Shown here piece by piece: positions 1 through 6,728 of a stretch of 10,382 bases of DNA. How positions within the stretch are numbered: the stretch's first letter is position 1; each line of letters starts with the position of its first letter. The notes under the pieces were generated by a model. That model worked only from the letters and a program-made list of their open reading frames with translations, did no database searches and was not told the DNA's origin. Origin of the DNA: an uncultured Nocardioides sp. (lineage in GTDB: Bacteria > Actinomycetota > Actinomycetes > Propionibacteriales > Nocardioidaceae); assembly GCF_946885725.1 (NCBI RefSeq), contig NZ_CAMPGZ010000151.1:1-10382 (forward strand), in the 5' to 3' direction. The position numbers were made by a program, and so were the translations under genes.

Positions 1-68
1 CCGGCGATCACCCCGGCCACCCCGGCTGACCCAGCCGCCGGTCCCCGACCCTCATGGCGTACCGACAT
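1..68 (-). CDS. Partial CDS, N-terminus only, divergent from the MarR gene
   Basis: An ATG on the minus strand at 68-66 opens a frame that stays open to the window edge, giving 22 codons beginning MSVRHEGRGPAAG. On the minus strand a GGAGG lies five bases before the ATG, within 69-85, which is a good Shine-Dalgarno. The gene faces away from the MarR gene with about 60 bp between the start codons. MarR repressors are often divergent from a transporter or enzyme gene they control, so this is probably the target gene. The visible residues (Gly/Ala/Val-rich after residue 10) are too few to name the product; a membrane transporter is possible but unproven. The frame could also be open by chance at this GC content. 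Confidence 0.4.
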   Translation of the reverse strand, partial: MSVRHEGRGPAAGSAGVAGVIA

Positions 69-92
69 CCGCCCCTCCACCCCTGACGTAAG

Positions 93-111
93 TTGTTAGA
101 TCAGTTAGCAA
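93..111. promoter_or_regulatory. Candidate MarR operator (imperfect palindrome)
   Basis: An AT-rich 19-bp patch, unusual in this GC-rich window, starts TTG and ends CAA. It matches its own reverse complement at 12 of 19 positions (TTGxTAxxTxAxxTAxCAA). It lies between the two divergent starts at 68 and 129 and just before the MarR ribosome binding site, where a MarR dimer would block both promoters. The operator role is inferred from position and symmetry. Confidence 0.5.
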
Positions 112-128
112 TCAGAGAAGGTACAGAG

Positions 129-611
129 GTGACCCAAGACCGGCGTCGGCTCAGCGGCGACGTGGACGACTACCACGACGACTGGGGTGCGTCCGAGAGC
201 CTCCAGGCGCTTCGCGACCTGACCGGCGCCGCGAGCGCCGCGCGTCCCGCGCTCGCCCGCCGCGCCGGCATGAGCCACTCGGAGCTCGTCGCGCTCGAGC
301 ACCTGTTCACCTCTCCCCTGGGCCCCGCCGACCTGGGGCGGCGGCTGGGCGTGACGACGGCCGCCTCGACGACGATCGTCGACCGGCTCGTCGAGCGCGG
401 CCACGTACGCCGTACCCCGCACCCGACGGACAGACGCCGCACCGTCGTCGAGCTGACCGACTCCGGCCGGCGCGAGGTGCTCACCCACCTGCTGCCGATG
501 TTCCGCGAGCTCGAGGAGCTCGACGCCGGCCTCAGCGACGAGGAGCGGGAGATCGTGACCCGCTACCTGCGACGCGCCACACGCGCGCTCCGCCTGCTCA
601 CCCTGGACTGA
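129..611 (+). CDS. MarR-family winged-helix transcriptional regulator
   Basis: This 160-residue protein has the length and layout of a MarR repressor, which binds DNA as a dimer and usually releases it on binding a small aromatic or toxic ligand. The winged helix spans about residues 50-110. The recognition helix is at about 76-91 (TTAASTTIVDRLVERG). The wing carries the hallmark D-R-R-R at 101-104 followed by TVVELTDSGR. The flanking helices (about 22-45 and 120-156) would form the dimer interface. I chose the GTG at 129 because AGAGAAGG at 114-121 sits seven bases before it; an in-frame TTG at 93 has no ribosome site and would put the palindrome inside the gene. It is divergent from a partial gene and convergent with the first LAL gene, 24 bp away. 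Its ligand cannot be told from the sequence. Confidence 0.9.
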   Translation: MTQDRRRLSGDVDDYHDDWGASESLQALRDLTGAASAARPALARRAGMSHSELVALEHLFTSPLGPADLGRRLGVTTAASTTIVDRLVERGHVRRTPHPTDRRRTVVELTDSGRREVLTHLLPMFRELEELDAGLSDEEREIVTRYLRRATRALRLLTLD

Positions 612-635
612 CGGGCAGGGTCCTCGTAGGGGCCT

Positions 636-3395
636 TCACAGGATGTGGTGCGACCTCGCGATGGTCAGGGCGTCGCTGCGCCGGGAGACGCCGAGCTTGG
701 TGTAGAGGCTGGAGACGTGCGTCTTCACGGTGTTCGCGGAGACGAACAACGTGGCGGCGATGTCGGCGTACGTCGCGCCGCGGGCCAGCTCGCCCAGAAC
801 CTCGCGTTCGCGCGGACTGAGCACCGGGCCGACGAGGGTGTGCTGCGGCTCGCGCTGCTCGTGCCGGAGCGGCGTCGAGAACTCCAGGCTGGAGATGACG
901 TCGGCGTGGCCGGCCGTCAGCTCGGCGAGCTCATGCGTCCAGGCGGTGTCGCCCCGCGCGTCGAGACGGCGGAGCAGCCACTCCACCGGAGTGCCCAGAC
1001 GCGACCAGCCGAGGAACGGGACGCCGTTGCGCCGCAGCTCGGTCATCGCCGCGGCCTCGCTCAGCCGGTCGAGCGCGCCGTCGGCGTCGCCGAGGGCGTC
1101 GAGCAGCTGCGCCGAGCAGGCCAGGGCCATGGCCCGGACCGGAGGCTGCAGACAGGTTGCCTCGCGGCCGGCCTCACTGAACGCGTCGAGCGCCGCCGTA
1201 CGGTCGCCCTGGCAGTCCGCCCGGAGCCCGGCGACGAAGCGCTCCTCACCGACAGCGCCCAGTTCCGAGAGGTCGGCCCCAGCAGCCCGTAGCGCGTCCG
1301 GGTCGGCGGACATCGCCGCCAGCAGCGCCCGACCGACCAGCAGCCCGAGCCTCAGGTGCTGCGGGAGAGCCTCGTCGCGCAGCCGCGGGTCGTCGACCGG
1401 CGCATCGATGACGCTGCGCGCGGCGGCCATCGACCCCGACCACGCGGCCAGCAAGGCGTCGCGAACGCGCGACCAGTGGCGCACGGTCAGGTCACCGCCG
1501 CGGATGTGCCGGGCCGCCTCGCCGAACGGCGGGGACACCGGCACCTCTTTCCACGGCACCGCCACCGTGCCACCGAGGAAGAGCGCCAGCCCTGCCCTCG
1601 ACGCCGCGAACTGAGGGCGCGCCGCGTCCTCCTCACCCAGGATGCCGAAGGCCTCGGTGGCCAGCCCGGCAGCGGCGCGGTCGTGGCCGGCCATGAACTC
1701 GGCCAGCGCCAGGTGGCTCATGGCGATGGCCGCCAGGGACGTGAGCCCATGAGTCCGGCACAGGGACAGGGCGGACGCGAGGCACGCCCGGGCCTCGTCC
1801 AGCTCACCCAGCCAGACCAGCGCTGCGGCGAGCTCCACGAAAAGGACGGGCAGTGCCGAGGCGTCGGCGGCGGCGTCATCCGTGAGCTCCGGCTCCTCGC
1901 CAGACTCGGCCACGACTCGACGAGCCTGTTCGACCGCCGGCGAGACGGGCTCGAGGCCGAGCTCGGCGCGCCAGAGGTGCACGCAGGCCGTCTGGACCAG
2001 GCCCCGGTCGCCACCGGACACGATGCGCTCCGTCCAGCGCCGGAGTGCGTCCGCGTCGTCCGAGAGCCAGTGCGCCAGGGCGACCACGAACCAGGTCGCC
2101 GGATGCGCGTCCACCACCTCGGGATGGGTGCGCGCGACGGCGGCGATGTCCTCGCCGTGCCGTGGGTCCAGCAGCATGCGGACGCCGTCGCGAGCGAGGA
2201 AAGTGGCTGCCTCATCGTGCGCGTAGAGCCGCAACAGCCTGCGCAGGGCCTCCGGCGCGTATCCCCCGGCGCGGTCGAGCCTGACCGCGCGCGTCACCGC
2301 CGCGGTCGCTCGTACGACGTCGACGCTCTGCGTCGCGAGACGACGCCGCACGACCTCTCGCATCAACGGGTGCACGACGAACCGGTCCTCGGCCGCACCG
2401 GCGCCGTACTCGCTCGGGAACTCCCCGTGGACGAGGTGCGACGTGGCCGCCGGGACGCGGGTCACCAGTAGGCCCGTCAACTCCAGCTCGTTCAGGACGT
2501 CCGCGGCGTTGGGGTCGTGGGACAGGTGCGCGGCCAGCCGGGCGGTGAAGGGCTGCTCGTCGCTGACGCAGAGCAGCAGGTGCCGCTGCGGGCTCGTCAG
2601 CGCCGAGAAGACCTCGCTGGCCACTTGGTCGGCGACCGGGACGGCGCCCTCCGCCAGCCGACGTACCGCCGCGGGCTGGGCGGACGAGCTGAACGCCCGG
2701 GCTGCCAGGACCAGGACGGCGCTCCAGCCCTGCCCGAGAGCGACGATCTCCCGCACGACCTCGGGGTCGGGGTCCCGCAGATGTGCCGCCACGAGCGCCG
2801 TCGCCTCCGCGTCGGACATCCGGAGCAGGTCGCCACGGATCACCGTGAGGAAGCCCAGCAGCTCCGGAACGATCCGGGTGAGCGGGATGTCCTTCCGGCT
2901 GACGAGGAGCAGGCGCATCGACGTCGGTTGGTGCAGCAGGCGCTTGTCCACCAGCCGCACGCTCGCCGAGGGCAGCTCGTCGGCTCCGTCGATCACGACC
3001 AGCCGCGGCAGCCTTCTCGCGGACGGCCCGGGACCGACCCCCTGCGCCGCGCGGTCCAGAACGGCCTCGAGTCGCGAGGGCGTGAGGTCAGCGTCGGCCT
3101 GCAGCCAGACCGCACCGTCGAGGTGGTGTCCGCGGTCGCGCACCCAGCCGGCGATGCCCAGGGTCTTGCCGGCGCCGGTGGGGCCGGTCACCACGGTCAC
3201 GCCCAGTCGAGTGACCTCGTCGAGCCGGTCCCAGAGCCGGTCCCGGGGTACGTAGCGGCGCGGCGGGACCGGCATGGTGCCGCTGCGCTGCCACGGAATG
3301 CTGCGGCGACCGCCGAGCGTTCCTCTGGCCAGGACCTCGCGCGCGCGACGTCGGACGTCGGCGGCGTCCACGATCGAGTCTCCGGTCTTCGCCAT
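636..3395 (-). CDS. Large ATP-binding LuxR (LAL/MalT-type) transcriptional regulator, LAL-1
   Basis: This 919-residue protein has the three-part build of the LAL family: an N-terminal STAND-type P-loop NTPase, a long helical middle region and a C-terminal LuxR/GerE helix-turn-helix. The Walker A is GPTGAGKT (residues 71-78) and the Walker B is LVVIDGADE (132-140). The MalT-like LLLVSRKDIPL (about 162-172) and VIRGDLLRMSDAEA follow. Residues about 380-800 are Ala/Leu-rich helices resembling TPR-type repeats. The HTH is at 859-919 (LSPREREVL, then the ANTVKTHVSSLYTKLG recognition region). In this family the NTPase acts as an inducer-gated switch for transcription activation; the inducer here is unknown. 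I chose the ATG at 3395 because GGAGG lies five bases upstream. The frame extends 47 codons further, but that extension is low-complexity and has no ribosome site. It resembles LAL-2 at 7444 at both ends and in the middle, so the two are paralogues. Two palindromes lie 138-173 bp upstream of its start. Confidence 0.93.
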   Translation of the reverse strand: MAKTGDSIVDAADVRRRAREVLARGTLGGRRSIPWQRSGTMPVPPRRYVPRDRLWDRLDEVTRLGVTVVTGPTGAGKTLGIAGWVRDRGHHLDGAVWLQADADLTPSRLEAVLDRAAQGVGPGPSARRLPRLVVIDGADELPSASVRLVDKRLLHQPTSMRLLLVSRKDIPLTRIVPELLGFLTVIRGDLLRMSDAEATALVAAHLRDPDPEVVREIVALGQGWSAVLVLAARAFSSSAQPAAVRRLAEGAVPVADQVASEVFSALTSPQRHLLLCVSDEQPFTARLAAHLSHDPNAADVLNELELTGLLVTRVPAATSHLVHGEFPSEYGAGAAEDRFVVHPLMREVVRRRLATQSVDVVRATAAVTRAVRLDRAGGYAPEALRRLLRLYAHDEAATFLARDGVRMLLDPRHGEDIAAVARTHPEVVDAHPATWFVVALAHWLSDDADALRRWTERIVSGGDRGLVQTACVHLWRAELGLEPVSPAVEQARRVVAESGEEPELTDDAAADASALPVLFVELAAALVWLGELDEARACLASALSLCRTHGLTSLAAIAMSHLALAEFMAGHDRAAAGLATEAFGILGEEDAARPQFAASRAGLALFLGGTVAVPWKEVPVSPPFGEAARHIRGGDLTVRHWSRVRDALLAAWSGSMAAARSVIDAPVDDPRLRDEALPQHLRLGLLVGRALLAAMSADPDALRAAGADLSELGAVGEERFVAGLRADCQGDRTAALDAFSEAGREATCLQPPVRAMALACSAQLLDALGDADGALDRLSEAAAMTELRRNGVPFLGWSRLGTPVEWLLRRLDARGDTAWTHELAELTAGHADVISSLEFSTPLRHEQREPQHTLVGPVLSPREREVLGELARGATYADIAATLFVSANTVKTHVSSLYTKLGVSRRSDALTIARSHHIL

Positions 3396-3532
3396 CTGGG
3401 CCTCCGCTCGGTCGGGTGCGGCTGCCTCCCGAGTCGGACGCAACGTATCGACCACATGTCGGCGGACGACGGAGCACGGCATGCCATTCGCGCGGACCGG
3501 GGGACAGTCGGAGCGTCCTGACCAGCGTGCGC

Positions 3533-3549
3533 TCACCCTCGTCGGGTGA
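3533..3549. promoter_or_regulatory. Candidate operator, perfect TCACCC-N5-GGGTGA palindrome
   Basis: The halves TCACCC (3533-3538) and GGGTGA (3544-3549) are exact reverse complements separated by TCGTC. Seventeen bp with half-sites 11 bp apart fits a dimer binding one face of the helix, as LuxR-type HTH domains do. It is centred about 146 bp upstream of the LAL-1 start. It is the best match of a motif seen in four intergenic places and one gene end of this cluster. The binding protein is inferred. Confidence 0.5.
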
Positions 3550-3551
3550 CT

Positions 3552-3568
3552 TCACCCGATTCGGGTCA
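3552..3568. promoter_or_regulatory. Candidate operator, second tandem copy
   Basis: TCACCC-GATTC-GGGTCA matches the palindrome at 11 of 12 half-site positions and contains a perfect inner repeat ACCCGA-T-TCGGGT (3554-3566). Its centre is 19 bp from the centre of the first copy, close to two helical turns, so two dimers could sit side by side. The role as an operator for LAL-1 is inferred. Confidence 0.5.
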
Positions 3569-3623
3569 CGGGTGCTGAGGGCACGTGGCGAGAGGCCCAC
3601 GGCGAGCCGGGCGCGACCCGAGG

Positions 3624-4121
3624 TCAACCTTCCTCGAACACCAGCCGCAGCGCGGCCTCCTGCTCCTCGGACAGGTTGGTGTAGATGAGCTCGGCCGGCG
3701 CCTGGGCGGCGAAGACGCTCTCGACCCGGTCGAGGACGGCGTCGGACGTGAGGATGAAGAGCGCCGACGTACCCGGGGTGACCTTGTCGCGGACCTTGTT
3801 GATGAAGTGGTCGTCGATGCCGATGTCGGCCATGGACCCGGCGAAGGCCCCGGCCGCGGCGCCCACCGCGGCTCCCAGCAGCGGGACGAAGAAGATCAGG
3901 CCGAAGAGCATGCCCCAGAAGGCACCTCCGACTGCGGCGGTGGAGGTCGCCGGAGTGCCCTGCTTGGTCGTCGGCCGCTTCTTGCCTCGCTCCCAGGACA
4001 CGGTGGCGTAGTCCAGGACGACCAGGAGGTTCTCGCGCTGCAGGTCCTCCACGGCCTTCACCGCGTTGCGGGCGCCGTCGGGGGTGTCGAACTTCCAGAC
4101 GGTGAGGGTCGACTGAGGCAT
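3624..4121 (-). CDS. DUF1269-family membrane protein
   Basis: This 165-residue protein fits the DUF1269 family, whose biochemical function is not known. The N-terminal part (1-62) is soluble and alpha/beta-like, starting LTVWKFDTPDGARNAVKAVEDLQ, with a following YATVSWERGKKRPTTKQ stretch typical of the family. A Gly/Ala-rich hydrophobic hairpin spans about 63-97 (WGMLFGLIFFVPLLGAAVGA, then more Gly/Ala), resembling a glycine-zipper membrane segment. The C-terminal part has GIDDHFINKVRDKVTPGTSALFIL, the recurring family pattern, and ends in an acidic tail. The ATG at 4121 has AAGGAG at 4129-4134 on its strand, seven bases away. It is divergent from the 67-aa gene and 228 bp upstream of LAL-1, in the same direction. 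Two weak copies of the cluster palindrome lie in the divergent promoter region. Confident in the family, not in the function. Confidence 0.85.
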   Translation of the reverse strand: MPQSTLTVWKFDTPDGARNAVKAVEDLQRENLLVVLDYATVSWERGKKRPTTKQGTPATSTAAVGGAFWGMLFGLIFFVPLLGAAVGAAAGAFAGSMADIGIDDHFINKVRDKVTPGTSALFILTSDAVLDRVESVFAAQAPAELIYTNLSEEQEAALRLVFEEG

Positions 4122-4200
4122 GGACGAGCTCCTTCGGTGGTGCCCTGACATGGCCGATGCCCTGGTGCCTCGACAGTCCGGGCGCGCACCGGTGGACACC

Positions 4201-4217
4201 TCCCCCGATCCCGGTGA
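4201..4217. promoter_or_regulatory. Candidate operator, weaker copy near the DUF1269 start
   Basis: TCCCCC-GATCC-CGGTGA matches 10 of 12 half-site positions of the cluster palindrome. Its centre is about 88 bp upstream of the DUF1269 ATG and 129 bp upstream of the 67-aa gene. On its own a match this weak could be chance; the intergenic location and the neighbouring copy support it. Confidence 0.35.
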
Positions 4218-4258
4218 ACGGCGGTGGCGGGGTCCAGGCCGTGCGAAGGCCGCTCTGG

Positions 4259-4275
4259 CCACCCGGATTCGGTGA
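4259..4275. promoter_or_regulatory. Candidate operator upstream of the 67-aa gene operon
   Basis: CCACCC-GGATT-CGGTGA matches 10 of 12 half-site positions of the cluster palindrome. Its centre lies about 71 bp upstream of the ATG at 4338, a typical position for an activator site just upstream of a -35 element. Confidence 0.4.
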
Positions 4276-4337
4276 GTCCCTGCGGTTGCGGGCGCCGTAC
4301 CTTCCGGGCACGCGGCGACGACGAAGGGACTGCACAC

Positions 4338-4541
4338 ATGGCGAGCGTGCTGATTCAGGTCGATGCGGCGCTCTCCGACGAGCTCGCGGGCGCCTTCCCA
4401 CGGATGGTCGCGCGACGCCATGGGCCGTCCACGACCTTGATCGGCCAGGTCGCCGACCAGCAGGAGATGCTCGGCGTCATGGACCTGCTGGTGTCCATGG
4501 GCATCGACATCCTGGTGCTGCTCAACATCCCGGACGAATGA
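4338..4541 (+). CDS. Small 67-residue conserved hypothetical protein
   Basis: The protein is soluble-looking, with no signal peptide or membrane helix. Its second half (residues 32-63) reads STTLIGQVADQQEMLGVMDL and then a beta-like IDILVLLNI strand. This resembles a pattern I know from small actinobacterial proteins of unknown function (T-x-L-x-G-x-x-x-D-Q-x-x-L-x-G-x-x-D/R-L-x-x-x-G). The predicted order beta-helix-beta-helix-beta suggests a small ferredoxin-like or ACT-like fold, perhaps dimeric; this is inference. The ATG at 4338 follows GAAGGGA (4322-4328) by nine bases; an in-frame ATG further upstream (4224) lies in the promoter region and would cover both palindromes. It is the first gene of the plus-strand operon and precedes the BrkB gene by 52 bp. 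Confidence 0.75.
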   Translation: MASVLIQVDAALSDELAGAFPRMVARRHGPSTTLIGQVADQQEMLGVMDLLVSMGIDILVLLNIPDE

Positions 4542-4593
4542 GGAGCGGGACCGGCACGCACCTCGCGCGGCCGCCGGTCCCGGCCGGAGACCG

Positions 4594-5478
4594 ATGAGCA
4601 CCCCGATCGCCACGCGGCTGACCGCCTGGTGGCACCGCCAGCACGAGGAGCATCCGCGGCTGACGAAGTGGCTGCAGCCGGTCATCGACGTGTGGTCCGA
4701 GCTCACCCGGGTCGAGCTGGTCGACCGGTCGCTGGCCCTCGGAGCACAGGCCCTGCTGGCCGTGATCCCGCTGCTCATGCTGCTCCATGCCGCAGCCGGC
4801 GTCGGGACGATCGACGTGGCGCAGGTGCACCAGGTCACCGGGGTCTCGGAGTCGGAGCTCGACGTGCTGGCGAGGGGACTCAGCGGAGCGACACCCGACA
4901 CCAGCGCGCTCAGCGTCGTGGTCGCGATCGTGTCCGGCACGAGCTTCTCGAGAGCGCTGCAGCGGATGTACGCCCGGGTCTGGGACCTGCCCACGTTCAG
5001 TGGCGTGCGGGCCCTGCGAGGCAGCCTCATCTGGCTGATCGTCTGGATCCTCCTGTTGCAGGGCGTGGCCGGCGCGGTTCGCTGGTCTGCGGGAGCCCCC
5101 CTCGCGAGCCTCACCCTCCAGCTCGTGGCCACGACCGTGATCTGGTGGTGGACGGCCTACCTGCTCCTCGGCGGCCGCGTGGGGTGGCGTGAGCTGCTGC
5201 CGGGGGGCTTCGCCACGGGGGCGCTCCTGGTGCTGCTCAGCCGGGCCTCCCACCTCTTCATGCCGGTCTTCGCCCGCGCCAACCTCGAGCAGTTCGGGCC
5301 ACTCGGCATCGTCTTCGCCCTGGCGTCGTGGCTGGTGATGTTCGGTGGCGTCCTGATCGTCGCCACTGTGCTCGGACGCTTCGTCAGCCGCCTCCTCGCC
5401 CGGGGTGGCCCGGAGGAGACCGCGGGCGTCGGCGACCTGCCCGCGCGACCGGGCCGACGGCTCATCCAGGACGGGTGA
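4594..5478 (+). CDS. YihY/BrkB-family inner membrane protein
   Basis: This 294-residue protein matches the YihY (formerly BrkB) family of polytopic membrane proteins. The family name comes from an early and disputed link to serum resistance and to RNase BN; its real activity is unsettled. Family signs are RSLALGAQALLAVIPLLMLL (residues 45-64), the SGTSFSRALQRMYARVW segment (114-130) that follows the periplasmic loop, and the C-terminal FGPLGIVFALASWLVMFGGV (234-253). Hydrophobic segments lie at about 47-69, 104-118, 142-163, 172-193, 203-220 and 236-262, consistent with six helices. The last 30 residues are a polar cytoplasmic tail. The ATG at 4594 has GGAG (4586-4589) just before it. The distances to neighbours (52 bp before, 89 bp after) suggest an operon. 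Its stop codon overlaps a copy of the cluster palindrome. Confidence 0.85.
   Translation: MSTPIATRLTAWWHRQHEEHPRLTKWLQPVIDVWSELTRVELVDRSLALGAQALLAVIPLLMLLHAAAGVGTIDVAQVHQVTGVSESELDVLARGLSGATPDTSALSVVVAIVSGTSFSRALQRMYARVWDLPTFSGVRALRGSLIWLIVWILLLQGVAGAVRWSAGAPLASLTLQLVATTVIWWWTAYLLLGGRVGWRELLPGGFATGALLVLLSRASHLFMPVFARANLEQFGPLGIVFALASWLVMFGGVLIVATVLGRFVSRLLARGGPEETAGVGDLPARPGRRLIQDG
5462..5478. promoter_or_regulatory. Candidate operator overlapping the BrkB stop, upstream of DUF6325
   Basis: TCATCC-AGGAC-GGGTGA matches 11 of 12 half-site positions of the cluster palindrome. It covers the last codons and stop of the BrkB gene, about 98 bp upstream of the DUF6325 ATG. If real, it points to an internal promoter for DUF6325 and HdeD. 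The coding constraint here (Asp-Gly-stop) makes a chance match possible. Confidence 0.35.
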
Positions 5479-5567
5479 AGCGACGGCGCCAGAGGCCGAG
5501 CATCGTCGGTCACGACCACGCGGCTGCCGCGACGTGGCAGTCGACCATTCCCGTGAGAGGAGACCTC

Positions 5568-6032
5568 ATGGCAGAGCAAGCCAGCAGCCACGTCCCGGAC
5601 GTGCACGGGCCTGTCGACTACGTGCTCATCCAGTTCCCGATGGACAAGCTCACCGGACAGGTGGCACCCCGCCTGATCGAGCTCGTCGAGGACGGGATCA
5701 TCCGGATCTACGACCTGCTCGTCATCAGCAAGTCGGAGTCGGGCGCGGTCGAGGCCGTCGAGCTCCGCGACTCGCCCGTCGCGAGGGACTTCCAGTACTT
5801 CGCCGGCGCGAGCTCAGGACTGCTGGGCGACGAGGACATGCGTGAGGCGGCGGACGCGATGGATCCTGGCACGGTCGCCGCGCTCGTGGTCTACGAGAAC
5901 AGCTGGGCCGTCCCGTTCGTCGGTGCCGCGCGCGCCTCCGGTGGTGACGTCATCGCCAGTGGGCGGATCCCCGCCACGGTGGTGATGGAGGCGCTCGACG
6001 CCCTCGAGCAGGCCGCGCCGGCACCGGCCTGA
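5568..6032 (+). CDS. DUF6325-family protein
   Basis: This 154-residue protein fits DUF6325, a small actinobacterial family with no known function that I recall occurring among stress-type membrane protein genes. Recognisable family features are GPVDYVLIQFPMDKLTGQ (14-31), LVEDGIIRIYDLLVISK (39-55), GLLGDEDMREAADAMDPGT (84-102), ALVVYENSWAVPFVGAARASG (105-125) and the closing GRIPATVVMEAL. No membrane helix or signal peptide is visible, so it is probably cytosolic, perhaps a partner of the membrane proteins beside it. The ATG at 5568 follows GAGAGGAGA (5555-5563) closely. The same frame is open back to 5328, but that stretch overlaps the BrkB coding region in another frame and is rejected. The HdeD gene follows after 38 bp. 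Confidence 0.85.
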   Translation: MAEQASSHVPDVHGPVDYVLIQFPMDKLTGQVAPRLIELVEDGIIRIYDLLVISKSESGAVEAVELRDSPVARDFQYFAGASSGLLGDEDMREAADAMDPGTVAALVVYENSWAVPFVGAARASGGDVIASGRIPATVVMEALDALEQAAPAPA

Positions 6033-6070
6033 GGCGCCTCACGGCACGACAACGGACGACGGAGCACGAC

Positions 6071-6694
6071 ATGGTCTCTGACGAGGCAACGGCGGCATCC
6101 CGGTCGGCTCGAGACGCCCTGGCGCGGAGCTGGGCTCTCGTGCTCGGCGTCGGCGTGGTCACGTTCCTCCTGGGCGTGACCCTGGCGGTCTGGCCGCGTG
6201 AGACCGCCAAGGTCCTCGCGATCCTGCTGGGCCTCCAGCTGGTCGTCTCGGGCATCGCCCAGATCGGGATGGCGCTCTCGTCGTCCGGTGAGAAGGCCGG
6301 ACGCTGGCTGCTGGCGATCTCCGGCGCGGTGGCGTTGGTCGTCGGCGCCCTGCTCCTGTTCAGCCCGCGGCAGACGCTGACGTTCGTCGCGTTGACCGTG
6401 GGCATCTGCGTCATGGTCACGGGCGCGGCCGACATGCTCGATGCCCTCCTGTCCGGCCGCGCTCGCCGACGCTGGTGGCACGTCCTTCGCGGCGCCCTCA
6501 CGTTCGTGTTCGGCGTGCTTCTCGTCGCGAACCCGGACGTCTCCTTGGCGCTTCTCGCCCTGATCGCCTGCGTGTGGCTGATCTGCTACGGCTTCCTCAC
6601 CGTCGTCGCGGCGCTGTTGCTCCGCACGGAGCACGAGCACGCCCACGACACGGGGGTCGTGGGCGGCCCCCTGCCCCCGCCGGCCACGAGGTGA
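6071..6694 (+). CDS. HdeD-family (DUF308) membrane protein
   Basis: This 207-residue protein has six hydrophobic segments (about 20-42, 46-69, 77-97, 101-125, 137-154, 157-184) in three repeated pairs. This is the arrangement of the HdeD/DUF308 family; the E. coli member is tied to acid resistance at high cell density. Repeated motifs after each hairpin are visible: GVTLAVWPRETAKVLAILLG, GALLLFSPRQTLTFVALTVG and GVLLVANPDVSLALLALIAC. Each has small residues, then a W/F/N-P-x-x turn and a new helix. The C-terminus (185-207) is hydrophilic and His/Pro-rich. The ATG at 6071 follows GGAG (6061-6064) by six bases. It is the last gene of the plus-strand operon and is convergent with DUF7144. The family call is solid; an acid-resistance role here is only by analogy. 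Confidence 0.88.
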   Translation: MVSDEATAASRSARDALARSWALVLGVGVVTFLLGVTLAVWPRETAKVLAILLGLQLVVSGIAQIGMALSSSGEKAGRWLLAISGAVALVVGALLLFSPRQTLTFVALTVGICVMVTGAADMLDALLSGRARRRWWHVLRGALTFVFGVLLVANPDVSLALLALIACVWLICYGFLTVVAALLLRTEHEHAHDTGVVGGPLPPPATR

Positions 6695-6703
6695 CGGCCC
6701 TGA

Positions 6704-6721
6704 GGGGGCAGCGGGGGCAGC
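6704..6721 (+). repeat. Tandem 9-bp direct repeat after the HdeD gene
   Basis: GGGGGCAGC occurs twice in direct succession between the convergent HdeD and DUF7144 genes. It is a short G-rich repeat, ten bases past the HdeD stop, of no evident function. Confidence 0.6.
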
Positions 6722-6728
6722 GGGACCC

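Larger units (their letters stand above)
3396..3623. other. Intergenic region upstream of LAL-1 (228 bp)
   Basis: This lies between the DUF1269 stop and the LAL-1 start, both on the minus strand. It is long enough for LAL-1 to have its own promoter. It holds the two tandem palindromes at 3533-3568 and an extra right half-site (GGGTGC, 3570-3575). I do not see a clear -35/-10 pair. A 22-codon plus-strand frame (3481-3549) with a GGAG before its ATG also lies here; I do not call it a gene. Confidence 0.6.
4122..4337. promoter_or_regulatory. Divergent promoter region between DUF1269 and the 67-aa gene operon
   Basis: These 216 bp separate two divergent starts and must hold promoters for both. 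Two copies of the cluster palindrome lie inside, at 4201-4217 and 4259-4275. I found no convincing housekeeping -35/-10 pair for either direction, so an activator-dependent or alternative-sigma promoter is possible. Confidence 0.55.

Noticed and set aside
612..635. Terminator between the convergent MarR and LAL-1 genes
   Set aside because: The 24-bp gap has no convincing stem-loop and no T-run.
1356..2471. 371-codon plus-strand open frame opposite LAL-1
   Set aside because: Arg/Gly/Val-rich shadow of the LAL-1 coding strand, with no domain and no ribosome site; long antisense frames are expected at this GC content.
3396..3536. N-terminal extension of LAL-1 to a start at 3536 (47 more codons)
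   Set aside because: No ribosome site, low-complexity composition, it would overlap the first palindrome, and the ATG at 3395 has a good GGAGG.
3481..3549. 22-codon plus-strand frame with a GGAG before its ATG
   Set aside because: Too short to support as a gene without conservation; kept only as part of the duplicated-segment finding.
3088..4401. 437-codon minus-strand open frame spanning LAL-1, its upstream region and DUF1269
   Set aside because: Arg/Pro-rich shadow running through two genes and two intergenic regions.
5328..5567. Extension of the DUF6325 frame back into the BrkB gene
   Set aside because: The stretch overlaps clear BrkB coding sequence in another frame, reads as Arg/Pro-rich shadow protein and family similarity begins only after 5568.
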